Shown here piece after piece: positions 6,204 to 12,783 of a DNA stretch of 14,791 bases (position 1 is its first letter; each line of letters begins with the position of its first letter). The translations under genes and the position numbers were made by a program. The notes under the pieces were generated by a model that was given only the letters and a program-made list of their open reading frames with translations, was not told the DNA's origin and did not search any database. Source of the stretch: CAZKTF01 sp964555565 (GTDB taxonomy: Bacteria > Planctomycetota > JAJSAM01 > JAKLKS01); contig CAZKTF010000078.1 of NCBI GenBank assembly GCA_964555565.1, positions 1 through 14,791 of the forward strand, read 5' to 3'.

Positions 6204-8042
6204 ATGATGCGCACGCACACCTGCGGCGAGCTGAGGGGTTCCCACGCGGGCACCCGCGTCACGCTCTGCGGATGGGTCGCCTCCCGGCGCGACCACGGAG
6301 GGCTCGTCTTCGTGGACCTCCGCGACCGCTACGGGGTGACCCAGGTCCGGGTCCCCCCTTCCGCGGCTGAGGCCCACGCGGCCGCGGTGCGCCTCGGCCC
6401 CGAGGACGTGGTGCGGGTCCGCGGCGCCGTCGAGGCCCGGCCGGAGGGGATGCGCAACGCCCGTCGGGCCACAGGCGAGATCGAGGTGGCGGCCGAGGAG
6501 GTCGTCCTCCTCAACCCGGCCCGCCCTCCGGCCATCCCGGTGGAGGAGGGGGCCCAGGTCTCCGAGGAGCAGCGCCTCAGGCACCGCTACCTCGACCTCC
6601 GGCGCCCCTCGTCGCACCGCACGCTCGAGGGCCGTCACCGGATGGTCTCCGCGGTGCGGCGGTTCTTCGACGCCGAGGGGTTCGTGGACGTGGAGACCCC
6701 GTGCCTCGTCCGCTGGACGCCCGGCGGGGCCCGCAACTACGTGGTCCCGAGCCGCGTCCACCCGGGCTCCTTCTACGCACTGGCCGAGTCCCCCCAGATC
6801 TTCAAGCAGCTGCTCATGGTCGCCGGGCTCGACCGCTACTACCAGGTCGTCCGCTGCTTCCGCGACGAGGACCTCCGGGTGGACCGCCAGCCGGAGTTCT
6901 CCCAGGTGGACGTGGAGATGTCCTTCGTGGAGGAGGCGGACGTCCTCGACGTCACGGAGCGGATGCTCGCCGCGGTCGTCCGCGCGGTCCTCGATCGGGA
7001 GGTGCCGCTCCCCTTCCCCCGGATCCCCTACGCCGAGGCCATGCTCCGGTACGGCTGCGACAAGCCGGACCTCCGCTACGGGCTCGAGATCGCCGACGCC
7101 ACCGACCTCGCGCGGGCGAGCGGCTTCGGGGTGTTCCGCGGGGCGGCCGAGGCGCGGGGGGTCGTGCGGGGGCTCTCCGTCCCCGGCGGCGGGGCGCTCT
7201 CCCGCAAGGACATCGACGGGCTCGAGGGGGCGGCGAAGGAGGCCGGGGCGAAGGGGCTCGCCTGGCTGAAGCGGGAGGCCGGGGGGGCGAAGGGGTCCTT
7301 CGCGAAGGCCCTCGGGGCAGGCGAGGCGGAGGACGAACTTGGTCGCTCCAGCCGCAACGTATTCANNNNNNNNNNGGGGAGGCCCCTGGGGGGGGGGGGG
7401 GGGGGGGGGCTCCTCCCCGGGGGGGGGGCGGGGGAGGGGGACCTGGCCCTCTTCGTGGCCGGGCCGGAAGAGACGGCCTGCGCGGCGCTCGCGGCGGTCC
7501 GCGCGGCGGCGGCCCGGGCGCGCGGGCTGGCCGACCCCGGGGGGCTCGCCTTCTGCTGGGTCGTGGACTTCCCGCTCCTGGAGCGCACCGCCGACGGGAC
7601 CTGGGGCGCGCGCCACCACCCCTTCACGAGCCCCCGGCCGGGGCAGGAGGACCTCCTCGAGAAGGACCCGGGGGCCGTCCTCGCGCGGGCCTACGACGTG
7701 GTCCTCAACGGGTTCGAGGTGGGCGGGGGGTCGATCCGGACCCACCGCACGGACCTCCAGGCCCGCGTCTTCCGCGTCCTCGGCATCGAGGAGTCGGTCG
7801 CCCGCGAGAAGTTCGGCTTCCTCCTGGACGCCCTCGCCTCCGGGGCGCCCCCCCACGGCGGGATCGCGCTGGGGGTGGACCGCCTCGCCATGCTGCTCCT
7901 CCGGCTCCCCAGCATCCGTGACGTCATCGCCTTCCCGAAGACGACGAGCGCCCAGGACCTCATGTCGGGTGCCCCCTCGCCGGTCTCTGCGGGGCAGCTC
8001 CGCGAGCTGGGGATCTCGGTCCCGGGGCAGGGACCCGGCTAG
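6204..8042 (+). CDS. aspS: Aspartyl-tRNA synthetase, bacterial type, with internal sequence gap
   Basis: Charges tRNA-Asp with aspartate. The 612 residues follow the bacterial layout. An N-terminal OB anticodon-binding domain has CGWVASRRDHGG. RHRYLDLRR opens the class II core. Motif 2 is FRDEDLRVDRQPEF (from F219). The GAD insertion domain spans about 290-400, and motif 3 is GGIALGVDRLAML (about 552-564). H31 sits where discriminating enzymes such as E. coli's have Leu, suggesting an enzyme that may also charge tRNA-Asn (inference). A ggaggagg at 6187-6194 lies 9 nt before the ATG at 6204; the adjacent ATG at 6207 is equally possible. Ten Ns interrupt the gene at 7366-7375. The flanking residues (GRSSRNVF before, Gly-rich after) do not look like AspRS, so this stretch is unreliable although the frame numerically continues. 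Confidence 0.95.
   Translation: MMRTHTCGELRGSHAGTRVTLCGWVASRRDHGGLVFVDLRDRYGVTQVRVPPSAAEAHAAAVRLGPEDVVRVRGAVEARPEGMRNARRATGEIEVAAEEVVLLNPARPPAIPVEEGAQVSEEQRLRHRYLDLRRPSSHRTLEGRHRMVSAVRRFFDAEGFVDVETPCLVRWTPGGARNYVVPSRVHPGSFYALAESPQIFKQLLMVAGLDRYYQVVRCFRDEDLRVDRQPEFSQVDVEMSFVEEADVLDVTERMLAAVVRAVLDREVPLPFPRIPYAEAMLRYGCDKPDLRYGLEIADATDLARASGFGVFRGAAEARGVVRGLSVPGGGALSRKDIDGLEGAAKEAGAKGLAWLKREAGGAKGSFAKALGAGEAEDELGRSSRNVFXXXXGRPLGGGGGGGLLPGGGAGEGDLALFVAGPEETACAALAAVRAAAARARGLADPGGLAFCWVVDFPLLERTADGTWGARHHPFTSPRPGQEDLLEKDPGAVLARAYDVVLNGFEVGGGSIRTHRTDLQARVFRVLGIEESVAREKFGFLLDALASGAPPHGGIALGVDRLAMLLLRLPSIRDVIAFPKTTSAQDLMSGAPSPVSAGQLRELGISVPGQGPG
7366..7375. other. Assembly gap (10 Ns) in aspS
   Basis: Exactly ten undetermined bases, most likely a nominal spacer joining contigs, so the real gap length is unknown. 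It falls between the GAD domain and the GDLALFVAGP strand of aspS. Confidence 0.98.
7376..7440. other. Implausible poly-G sequence beside the gap
   Basis: Contains a run of 22 G (7388-7409) and another of 10 G (7419-7428) with almost nothing else. It translates to a Gly-rich segment where AspRS normally has an ordinary helix leading to GDLLLFVAG. It is best read as low-quality or collapsed sequence rather than biology. Confidence 0.8.
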
Positions 8043-8123
8043 GGGAAGGGGCAGGGGAAGGGCGGCTCCGGGGGGCCCTCCGCGGCCTCCCCGGGGGGGC
8101 CGGAGGGGTCGCCGGGGGGGGGC

Positions 8124-8133
8124 GGGAATTCCC
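8124..8133. promoter_or_regulatory. Perfect 10-bp palindrome upstream of the -35 element
   Basis: gggaattccc is perfectly symmetric and lies 11 nt before TTGACA at 8145. In such GC-rich DNA an AT-centred palindrome at this position could be an operator, but it is a single short site and could be chance. Confidence 0.25.
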
Positions 8134-8144
8134 TCTTTCCCTGG

Positions 8145-8172
8145 TTGACACGGGGGTGGTGCAAAGTACAAT
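8145..8172 (+). promoter_or_regulatory. Near-consensus sigma70 promoter
   Basis: TTGACA (8145-8150, perfect -35), a 16-bp spacer, then TACAAT (8167-8172, five of six -10 bases). It is the clearest promoter in the window and stands out against the GC-rich background. Transcription should start near 8179-8180, giving a leader of about 112 nt before the secreted-protein start at 8292. Confidence 0.8.
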
Positions 8173-8179
8173 CCGTGAT

Positions 8180-8291
8180 GACCCCGGAATCCCGGGGAGG
8201 CTTCGGGGAGCCTCCAGGGAGACGAAGGGGTACGTCCGACAGCGCCGGACGACCGAGGGGCTCGGTGCCAAAGCGCCGTAGGAGGGTGGAG
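8180..8291 (+). promoter_or_regulatory. Structured 5' leader of the secreted-protein gene
   Basis: The predicted leader contains a 7-bp perfect stem (8196-8202 with 8209-8215, loop tcgggg). A 5-bp stem follows (8234-8238 with 8246-8250), then a 6-bp perfect stem (8252-8257 with 8261-8266, loop ggg). The ribosome binding site aggagg is at 8280-8285, 6 nt before the ATG. I could not match it to a known riboswitch class. It may stabilise the mRNA or control translation. Confidence 0.45.
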
Positions 8292-10259
8292 ATGCGGAAT
8301 CGACTGGCCAGGCCCGCCCTGGTGGCGGGGCTCCTCGTGGGGATGGCGGCCCTTCTCGGGGGCGCGCAGCCCGCGCAGGCGGGCGGCAACTTCATCCTGA
8401 AGCGGTTCCTGCTCGGCAGGCTCGAGCCCGTCACCAATCGTTTCATCGCGACCGGCGCCCGCGGGACCAGCAACGCGTTCCGCGACAACGTCATCATGCT
8501 CGTCTTCTCCGAGCCCATCCAGTTCACGCCCCCCGTGCTCCCGGAGTTCCCCGAAGGGCTCCCGAAGGTGGACCGGCGGACCGCGCAGATCGGCATCCCG
8601 TCCACGGGCGGGCTCATCGTCGATGCCCCGGGCGACTTCTACCCCTACTCGGTGCAGGAGCTCGACCCGATCTCGGGGAGCCCGGTCATCAAGCGGACCT
8701 ACCTGAGCCGGGCGATCTTCGACCCGACCCGCCGGCGCGCGATCCCGGCGCTGCGCAGCCCCTACGGGCTCGACGCGAACTCGCTCTACAGCGTCGTAGT
8801 CCCCGGCCTCGACTCCGGGACGACCAATACCGTCCGCTCCGCCAGCGGGAAGTACATCACGCAGACCTTCGTCACCACCTTCCGCACGACCGCGAAGTAC
8901 CTCCAGGACTACACCCAGCCGAGCGTCGTCAGCGTCGAGGCGAGCGACGCCCCCGGCGTGAACCTCGAAGGCCGCGGCTACCCCCCGGGTGTGGACAGCC
9001 GGGCCGACGTGATCGTGACCTTCAACGAGCCCATGCTCCCCTCCACCTTCGACCCGAACACGACCTTCACCGTCTACAACAACGGGCAGGGCAGGGCCGT
9101 GACCGGGACCATCCGGGCGAGCCCCGACGGCAAGACCTTCACCTACCGGCCGGTGTTCGGCTACGGCAAGGGCCCCTACAGCATCACCGTGACCGTCAGC
9201 GCGGCGCTGACCGACCGCTCCGGCAACGCCCTGGACAAGGGCGTCGTCGTCCGCTTCACCTCCGAGTTCGACCCCACGGCGCCGAACTACTCCGAGAGGA
9301 TCGAGACCTTCAACGACCCATTCAACCTCCAAGAGGACACGGCCTACGCCCCCACCTACGACAGGGCGGTCTGGAACAACAAGCCGCTCGGCCTGGGCGG
9401 GATCCTCGGCTCCCTGGTGGGGGTGTTCGGGGCCAAGAGCCTCGACATCACCTTCAACGTGAGCGGCGGCTTCGCCCTCCCGTTCTGGGTCTCGCAGGCC
9501 CACACGCAGAACCTCTACTCGCCGTCCCACATGGGCAACACGGCCCGCACGGTCACCGGGTTCGCCTGGCGCTATTACACGGGCGGGAATGCGGTCGGCG
9601 GGACCTACCCGAACCTGAGCGTCCAGATGGGGCACAACACCACGGGCAGCTGCGTGACCGGCTTCACGGGGTCCTATTCCGACACGGCCGTGAACGTGGT
9701 GCCCGCAGCGAACTACTCGCCCAGCACGAGCGAGGTCAACTGGATCAGCGGACCCACGTACACGGCGAACTGGCCCTACAACGGCCGCGACCACGTCATC
9801 CTCGACATCAACAACCCCACGGGGGGGCCGGTGAACTACTGGTCCTACACGACCAGCGCCCAGGGCGGGACCACGATGATGGTCACCTACAACGGCGGGA
9901 CGGCCTACCCCGCCGCGACCTGGAACCACGACTGCCGGTTCTTCTACCAGGTGGACAAGTCGGAGGCCCAGTCGAAGTGGTACGACACGGGCGTCCAGAA
10001 CCCGATCTTCTTCGACCCGATCGTGACCCAGAACGTCCCCGCCGGGACCTCGCTCAGCATCGTCTACCAGGGGGCCCACGAGTCGGCCCTGATCCCCGGC
10101 ACGCCCGACCTCGCCACCGTGACGCCCCAGACGACCGACCCCACGGCGAACCTCGGCGGGTACCGGTTCATCCGGTTCAAGGCGGACTTCGTGTCGAACA
10201 TCGGCTCGGCCACGAGGCCCCAGATCGACGAGTTGAAGTTCGCGTTCATCTACTACTAG
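8292..10259 (+). CDS. Secreted protein with a bacterial Ig-like domain and an unassigned C-terminal half
   Basis: A 655-residue exported protein of unknown function. The start at 8292 has aggagg 6 nt upstream and gives a signal peptide: MRNRLARP, a hydrophobic core, then AQPAQA before GG (predicted cleavage after residue 30). Residues ~50-195 contain one Ig-like/edge-strand region (NVIMLVFSEPI). About 208-330 matches the SbsA/Big_5 type of Ig-like domain: SRADVIVTFNEPM, then DGKTFTYRP, and LTDRSGNALDKG before a closing strand. About 335-655 is rich in Tyr, Asn, Thr, Gly and Trp and looks like a beta-sandwich, with two cysteines (GSC and HDC) that could pair. I do not recognise that part. Composition (many AAC, TAC, ACC codons), a strong promoter and a strong terminator-like hairpin suggest an abundant surface or matrix protein; that is inference. 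Confidence 0.88.
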   Translation: MRNRLARPALVAGLLVGMAALLGGAQPAQAGGNFILKRFLLGRLEPVTNRFIATGARGTSNAFRDNVIMLVFSEPIQFTPPVLPEFPEGLPKVDRRTAQIGIPSTGGLIVDAPGDFYPYSVQELDPISGSPVIKRTYLSRAIFDPTRRRAIPALRSPYGLDANSLYSVVVPGLDSGTTNTVRSASGKYITQTFVTTFRTTAKYLQDYTQPSVVSVEASDAPGVNLEGRGYPPGVDSRADVIVTFNEPMLPSTFDPNTTFTVYNNGQGRAVTGTIRASPDGKTFTYRPVFGYGKGPYSITVTVSAALTDRSGNALDKGVVVRFTSEFDPTAPNYSERIETFNDPFNLQEDTAYAPTYDRAVWNNKPLGLGGILGSLVGVFGAKSLDITFNVSGGFALPFWVSQAHTQNLYSPSHMGNTARTVTGFAWRYYTGGNAVGGTYPNLSVQMGHNTTGSCVTGFTGSYSDTAVNVVPAANYSPSTSEVNWISGPTYTANWPYNGRDHVILDINNPTGGPVNYWSYTTSAQGGTTMMVTYNGGTAYPAATWNHDCRFFYQVDKSEAQSKWYDTGVQNPIFFDPIVTQNVPAGTSLSIVYQGAHESALIPGTPDLATVTPQTTDPTANLGGYRFIRFKADFVSNIGSATRPQIDELKFAFIYY

Positions 10260-10295
10260 CCGTCGCCTCGACCGCGTCTCCGACCGCGCTTGAAC

Positions 10296-10326
10296 GGGGC
10301 CGGCCCCCCGCCGGGGGGCCGGCCCC
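10296..10326 (+). terminator. Perfect 14-bp hairpin, candidate terminator of the secreted-protein gene
   Basis: ggggccggcccccc (10296-10309) pairs perfectly with 10313-10326 around the loop gcc, 36 nt past the stop codon. The following tcgtgcttcc has only a few Ts. It separates the secreted-protein gene from the infC cluster. Confidence 0.7.
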
Positions 10327-10440
10327 TCGTGCTTCCGGGAGCGCGCGTCCCTCCGTTCCCTCTTCCGCGGCCCGTGTCCCCCGTGCAGGATCCGGCGAGG
10401 GAGCCGCCGGTGCGGGGGCCCGGGTCATCCAGGGAGGTCC

Positions 10441-10962
10441 ATGAGCTCGACGCCCAACGCCAACGAACCGAGGATCAACGAGAGGATCCGCATCCGGGAG
10501 GTGCGCCTCATCAGCGCGGACGGGAAGCAGCTGGGGGTCGTGCCCACGCCCCAGGCGCTGGAGATGGCGCGGACGGAGGGGCTGGACCTCGTCGAGGTGG
10601 CCCCCGAGGCGCGTCCCCCGGTCGCGCGCATCATGGACTACGGCAAGTACAAGTACGAGAAGAAGAAGCAGCAGCAGGAGAGCCGGAAGAAGGCGCACGC
10701 CGTCCAGATCAAGGAGGTGCGGCTCCGCCCCAAGACCGAGAAGCACGACTTCAACGTGAAGCTCGGCAAGGCCCGGCAGTTCCTCGAGGAAGGCGACAAG
10801 GTCCAGGTGAACCTCATGTTCCGGGGCCGGGAGATGGTCCACCTCGACGTCGGGCGGGATCTCCTGCTGCGCTTCTGCGTCGCCCTCCAGGATCTCGGGA
10901 AGGTCGAGCGGCCGCCCTCCATCGACGGGAAGCGGATGTCGGTCATCGTCGCGAAGAAGTAG
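10441..10962 (+). CDS. infC: Translation initiation factor IF-3
   Basis: IF-3 binds the 30S subunit, keeps subunits apart and checks initiator tRNA and start codon. The 173 residues show the N-terminal domain (NEPRINERIRIREVRLI, GVVPTPQAL), the linker signature (ARIMDYGKYKYEKKK) and the C-terminal domain (KEVRLRPKTEKHDFNVKL, FRGREMVHLDVG). The start is a plain ATG with ggagg only 3 nt upstream, tighter than ideal; many bacteria use a rare start codon here for self-regulation, which is not seen. It leads the conserved infC-rpmI-rplT cluster. Its own promoter is not obvious in 10327-10440, where I see nothing else. Confidence 0.97.
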   Translation: MSSTPNANEPRINERIRIREVRLISADGKQLGVVPTPQALEMARTEGLDLVEVAPEARPPVARIMDYGKYKYEKKKQQQESRKKAHAVQIKEVRLRPKTEKHDFNVKLGKARQFLEEGDKVQVNLMFRGREMVHLDVGRDLLLRFCVALQDLGKVERPPSIDGKRMSVIVAKK

Positions 10963-10976
10963 CCGGCCCGTTTTTC

Positions 10977-11005
10977 GTGGCAGGGGGACGGGGGCCTCCT
11001 AGAAT
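10977..11005 (+). promoter_or_regulatory. Candidate internal promoter for rpmI-rplT
   Basis: GTGGCA (10977-10982, four of six -35 bases), a 17-bp spacer and TAGAAT (11000-11005, five of six -10 bases) lie between infC and rpmI. Transcription would begin near 11012, about 17 nt before the rpmI start. Expressing the ribosomal proteins above IF-3 level would make sense. Confidence 0.45.
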
Positions 11006-11028
11006 GCGGCGCTTCGACGGGAGACCCG

Positions 11029-11226
11029 ATGCCGAAGCTGAAGACCAACAAGAGCGTCAAGAAGCGCTTCAAGATCACGAAGACCGGCAAGGTGCGGCGC
11101 TACCACGCGGGGCGGCGCCACCTCCTGTCGGGCAAGACCCGGAAGCGGAAGCGGCACCTGCGGCACCCCGTGATCCACCACGGGAAGCAGGTGAAGACCG
11201 TCAAGCGGCTGCTGGGCCTGGCTTAG
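11029..11226 (+). CDS. rpmI: 50S ribosomal protein L35
   Basis: A small basic large-subunit protein (bL35) of 65 residues, the usual size. It begins MPKLKTNKSVKKRFKITKTG and has the conserved HLLSGKTRKRKRHLR segment. It sits between infC and rplT, as in most bacteria, which confirms identity. A ggga 7 nt before the ATG is a modest ribosome binding site. Confidence 0.97.
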   Translation: MPKLKTNKSVKKRFKITKTGKVRRYHAGRRHLLSGKTRKRKRHLRHPVIHHGKQVKTVKRLLGLA

Positions 11227-11256
11227 GCCCGGCGCCCGCAACGAGGAGCCGAGCCG

Positions 11257-11607
11257 ATGCGCGTCAAGACCGCCGTCCCCAGGCACCGACGCAAGAAGCG
11301 GCTGCTGAAGGCCGCCAAGGGGTTCCGCGGCGCCCGCCACCGTCTGCTCCGGACGATGAAGGACGCCGTCCAGCGCTCCATGGCGCACGCCTACCGCGGG
11401 CGCAAGGAGCGCAAGCGCGACTTCCGGTCGCTCTGGATCGTCCGCATCAACGCGGCCTGCCGGGAGCGGGGCCTCAAGTACTCGCAGTTCATCGGGGCCC
11501 TCGAGAAGAAGGGCGTGACGATGGACCGAAAGACCCTGGCCCACCTCGCCACGCACGACCCGGCCGGCTTCGACGCGGTTGTCGCGCTGGTGCGCGACAA
11601 CCGATAG
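11257..11607 (+). CDS. rplT: 50S ribosomal protein L20
   Basis: bL20 binds 23S rRNA early in 50S assembly; in several bacteria it also represses its own operon through the leader RNA. The 116 residues show the N-terminal basic extension (MRVKTAVPRHRRKKRLLKAA), KGFRGARHRL, then AYRGRKERKRDFRSLWI, and the globular C-terminus (GLKYSQFIGALEKKGV). The ribosome binding site gaggag lies 9 nt before the ATG. I found no clear L20-binding pseudoknot in the 30-nt rpmI-rplT gap. pheS starts 27 nt downstream, so this is likely one operon through pheT. Confidence 0.97.
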   Translation: MRVKTAVPRHRRKKRLLKAAKGFRGARHRLLRTMKDAVQRSMAHAYRGRKERKRDFRSLWIVRINAACRERGLKYSQFIGALEKKGVTMDRKTLAHLATHDPAGFDAVVALVRDNR

Positions 11608-11634
11608 TCTGGGTCGCCATGGAGGTTCCCTTCC

Positions 11635-12783
11635 GTGCCGGCGCAGACCTTTCCCCGGACGTCCAGCGAATGCGACCAGTGGCTTAAGCCGTTCCGCGAG
11701 CGCCTGGACTACTGCCTCGCGTCCAACCTGGCGCCGGATGGGCGCCTGCCCGAGTGGCGGCGCGTGCGCGCGGAGTTCCTCCAGGGTCCCGACAGCGTCT
11801 ACGAGGCATGCCGCTCGCACATTCGCTCCCTGCGTGGGGACCCGTCGCTGCCGGCCTACGGCGCAGCGGTCAACCGCATGAAGGGGATCTTTGAGAGCGA
11901 GATCGAGGATTGCAGACGGAAGATCGAAGCTTCGGTAGGGCAACCGCGGAGCGATAGCGACGCGGTTGCCTTCGATCCTACTATGCCGGGCGTCCGCGCC
12001 CGGCCCGGGGCGCTCCACCCGCTCACGCTCGTCCAGGAGGAGGTGGCGCGGGTCTTCGGGACCCTCGGTTTCGAGGTCGTCACCGGGCCCGAGGTCGAGG
12101 ACGAGGCGCACAACTTCGACGGGCTCAACATCCCCCCCGGCCACCCGGCCCGGGACCCCTCGGAGAACCTGCTCCTGCCCGGGGGCTGGCTTCTGCGCAG
12201 CCAGACCTCCCCGGTGCAGGTCCGCACGCTGGAGGAGACGGTCCGCCGCCACGGCCCCCGGCCGGTCCGCGTCATCGCGCCGGGGCGGGTCTTCCGGCCC
12301 GACACCGTGGATGCCCGCCACCTCTACGCCTTCCACCAGGTGGAGGGCCTCTGCGTTGGGGAGGGGGTCTCCTTCGCGGACCTGAAGGGGACGCTCGCCG
12401 CCTTCGCCGCCGCCTTCTACGGCGACGCGGTGGGGACCCGGTTCCGCCCCTCCTACTTCCCCTTCACCGAGCCCAGCGCCGAGATGGACGTCTCCTGCCC
12501 GCTCTGCTCCGTCGCGCCGGCCGGGGTCCCTCCCCCGGACCCCGCCGCGGGCGAGGCGGGACGGGCGCGGTGCGCGGTCTGCGGCGGCGAGCGCTGGATG
12601 GAGCTGCTCGGATGCGGGATGGTCCACCCCGAGGTCCTCCGCCGCGCGGGCTACGACCCGGAGCGGTGGACCGGGTTCGCCTTCGGGATGGGGATCGAGA
12701 GGGCCGCCATGCGGCGCTGGGACATCCACGACATCCGCTGGCTCGTGGAGAACGACGTCCGCTTCCTGGGACAGTTCGCGTGA
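11635..12783 (+). CDS. pheS: Phenylalanyl-tRNA synthetase alpha subunit, divergent
   Basis: The catalytic subunit of the alpha2-beta2 enzyme that charges tRNA-Phe. The 382 residues include an N-terminal helical tRNA-binding arm (about 1-105), the class II core with LHPLT, FDGLNIPPGHPARD, IAPGRVFRPDT, FHQVEGL and RPSYFPFTEPSAEMDVSC, then GCGMVHP, and motif 3 GFAFGMGIERAAM. The GTG start has ggagg 9 nt upstream. Oddities: the usual Arg-Thr-His-Thr-Ser is R188-S-Q190-T-S, and DATH is DARH. A likely zinc knuckle C288-x2-C291 / C313-x2-C316 is split by a Pro/Ala-rich insertion. GC falls to 32 of 60 bases at 11881-11940, with codons (AGA, GAA, GCT, GTA) rare elsewhere in the window. The stop overlaps the pheT start. 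Confidence 0.93.
   Translation: MPAQTFPRTSSECDQWLKPFRERLDYCLASNLAPDGRLPEWRRVRAEFLQGPDSVYEACRSHIRSLRGDPSLPAYGAAVNRMKGIFESEIEDCRRKIEASVGQPRSDSDAVAFDPTMPGVRARPGALHPLTLVQEEVARVFGTLGFEVVTGPEVEDEAHNFDGLNIPPGHPARDPSENLLLPGGWLLRSQTSPVQVRTLEETVRRHGPRPVRVIAPGRVFRPDTVDARHLYAFHQVEGLCVGEGVSFADLKGTLAAFAAAFYGDAVGTRFRPSYFPFTEPSAEMDVSCPLCSVAPAGVPPPDPAAGEAGRARCAVCGGERWMELLGCGMVHPEVLRRAGYDPERWTGFAFGMGIERAAMRRWDIHDIRWLVENDVRFLGQFA

Noticed and set aside
7388..7428. G-quadruplex or recoding site in aspS
   Set aside because: The G runs sit directly next to an N gap and replace a conserved AspRS segment, so an artefact is much more likely.
8178..8291. An N-terminal extension of the secreted protein from the ATG at 8178, as a leaderless start
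   Set aside because: It would bury the signal peptide behind 38 polar, Arg-rich residues, while 8292 has a strong ribosome binding site and a clean signal peptide. A short upstream frame is possible but unsupported.
8180..8291. A known riboswitch, for example a cyclic-di-GMP type, in the leader
   Set aside because: I compared the leader with the conserved core of that class from memory and found no match; only generic hairpins are supported.
5583..10079. A 1498-codon open frame on the minus strand
   Set aside because: Only its last 156 codons (from 6050) are a gene, ndk. The rest is the antisense of aspS and the secreted-protein gene, is Arg/Pro/Gly-rich, and crosses the N gap.
12570..12779. 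A longer pheT start at 12570
   Set aside because: This extension overlaps the pheS 3' end in another frame and adds Arg/Pro-rich noise; PheT homology begins at the GTG at 12780.
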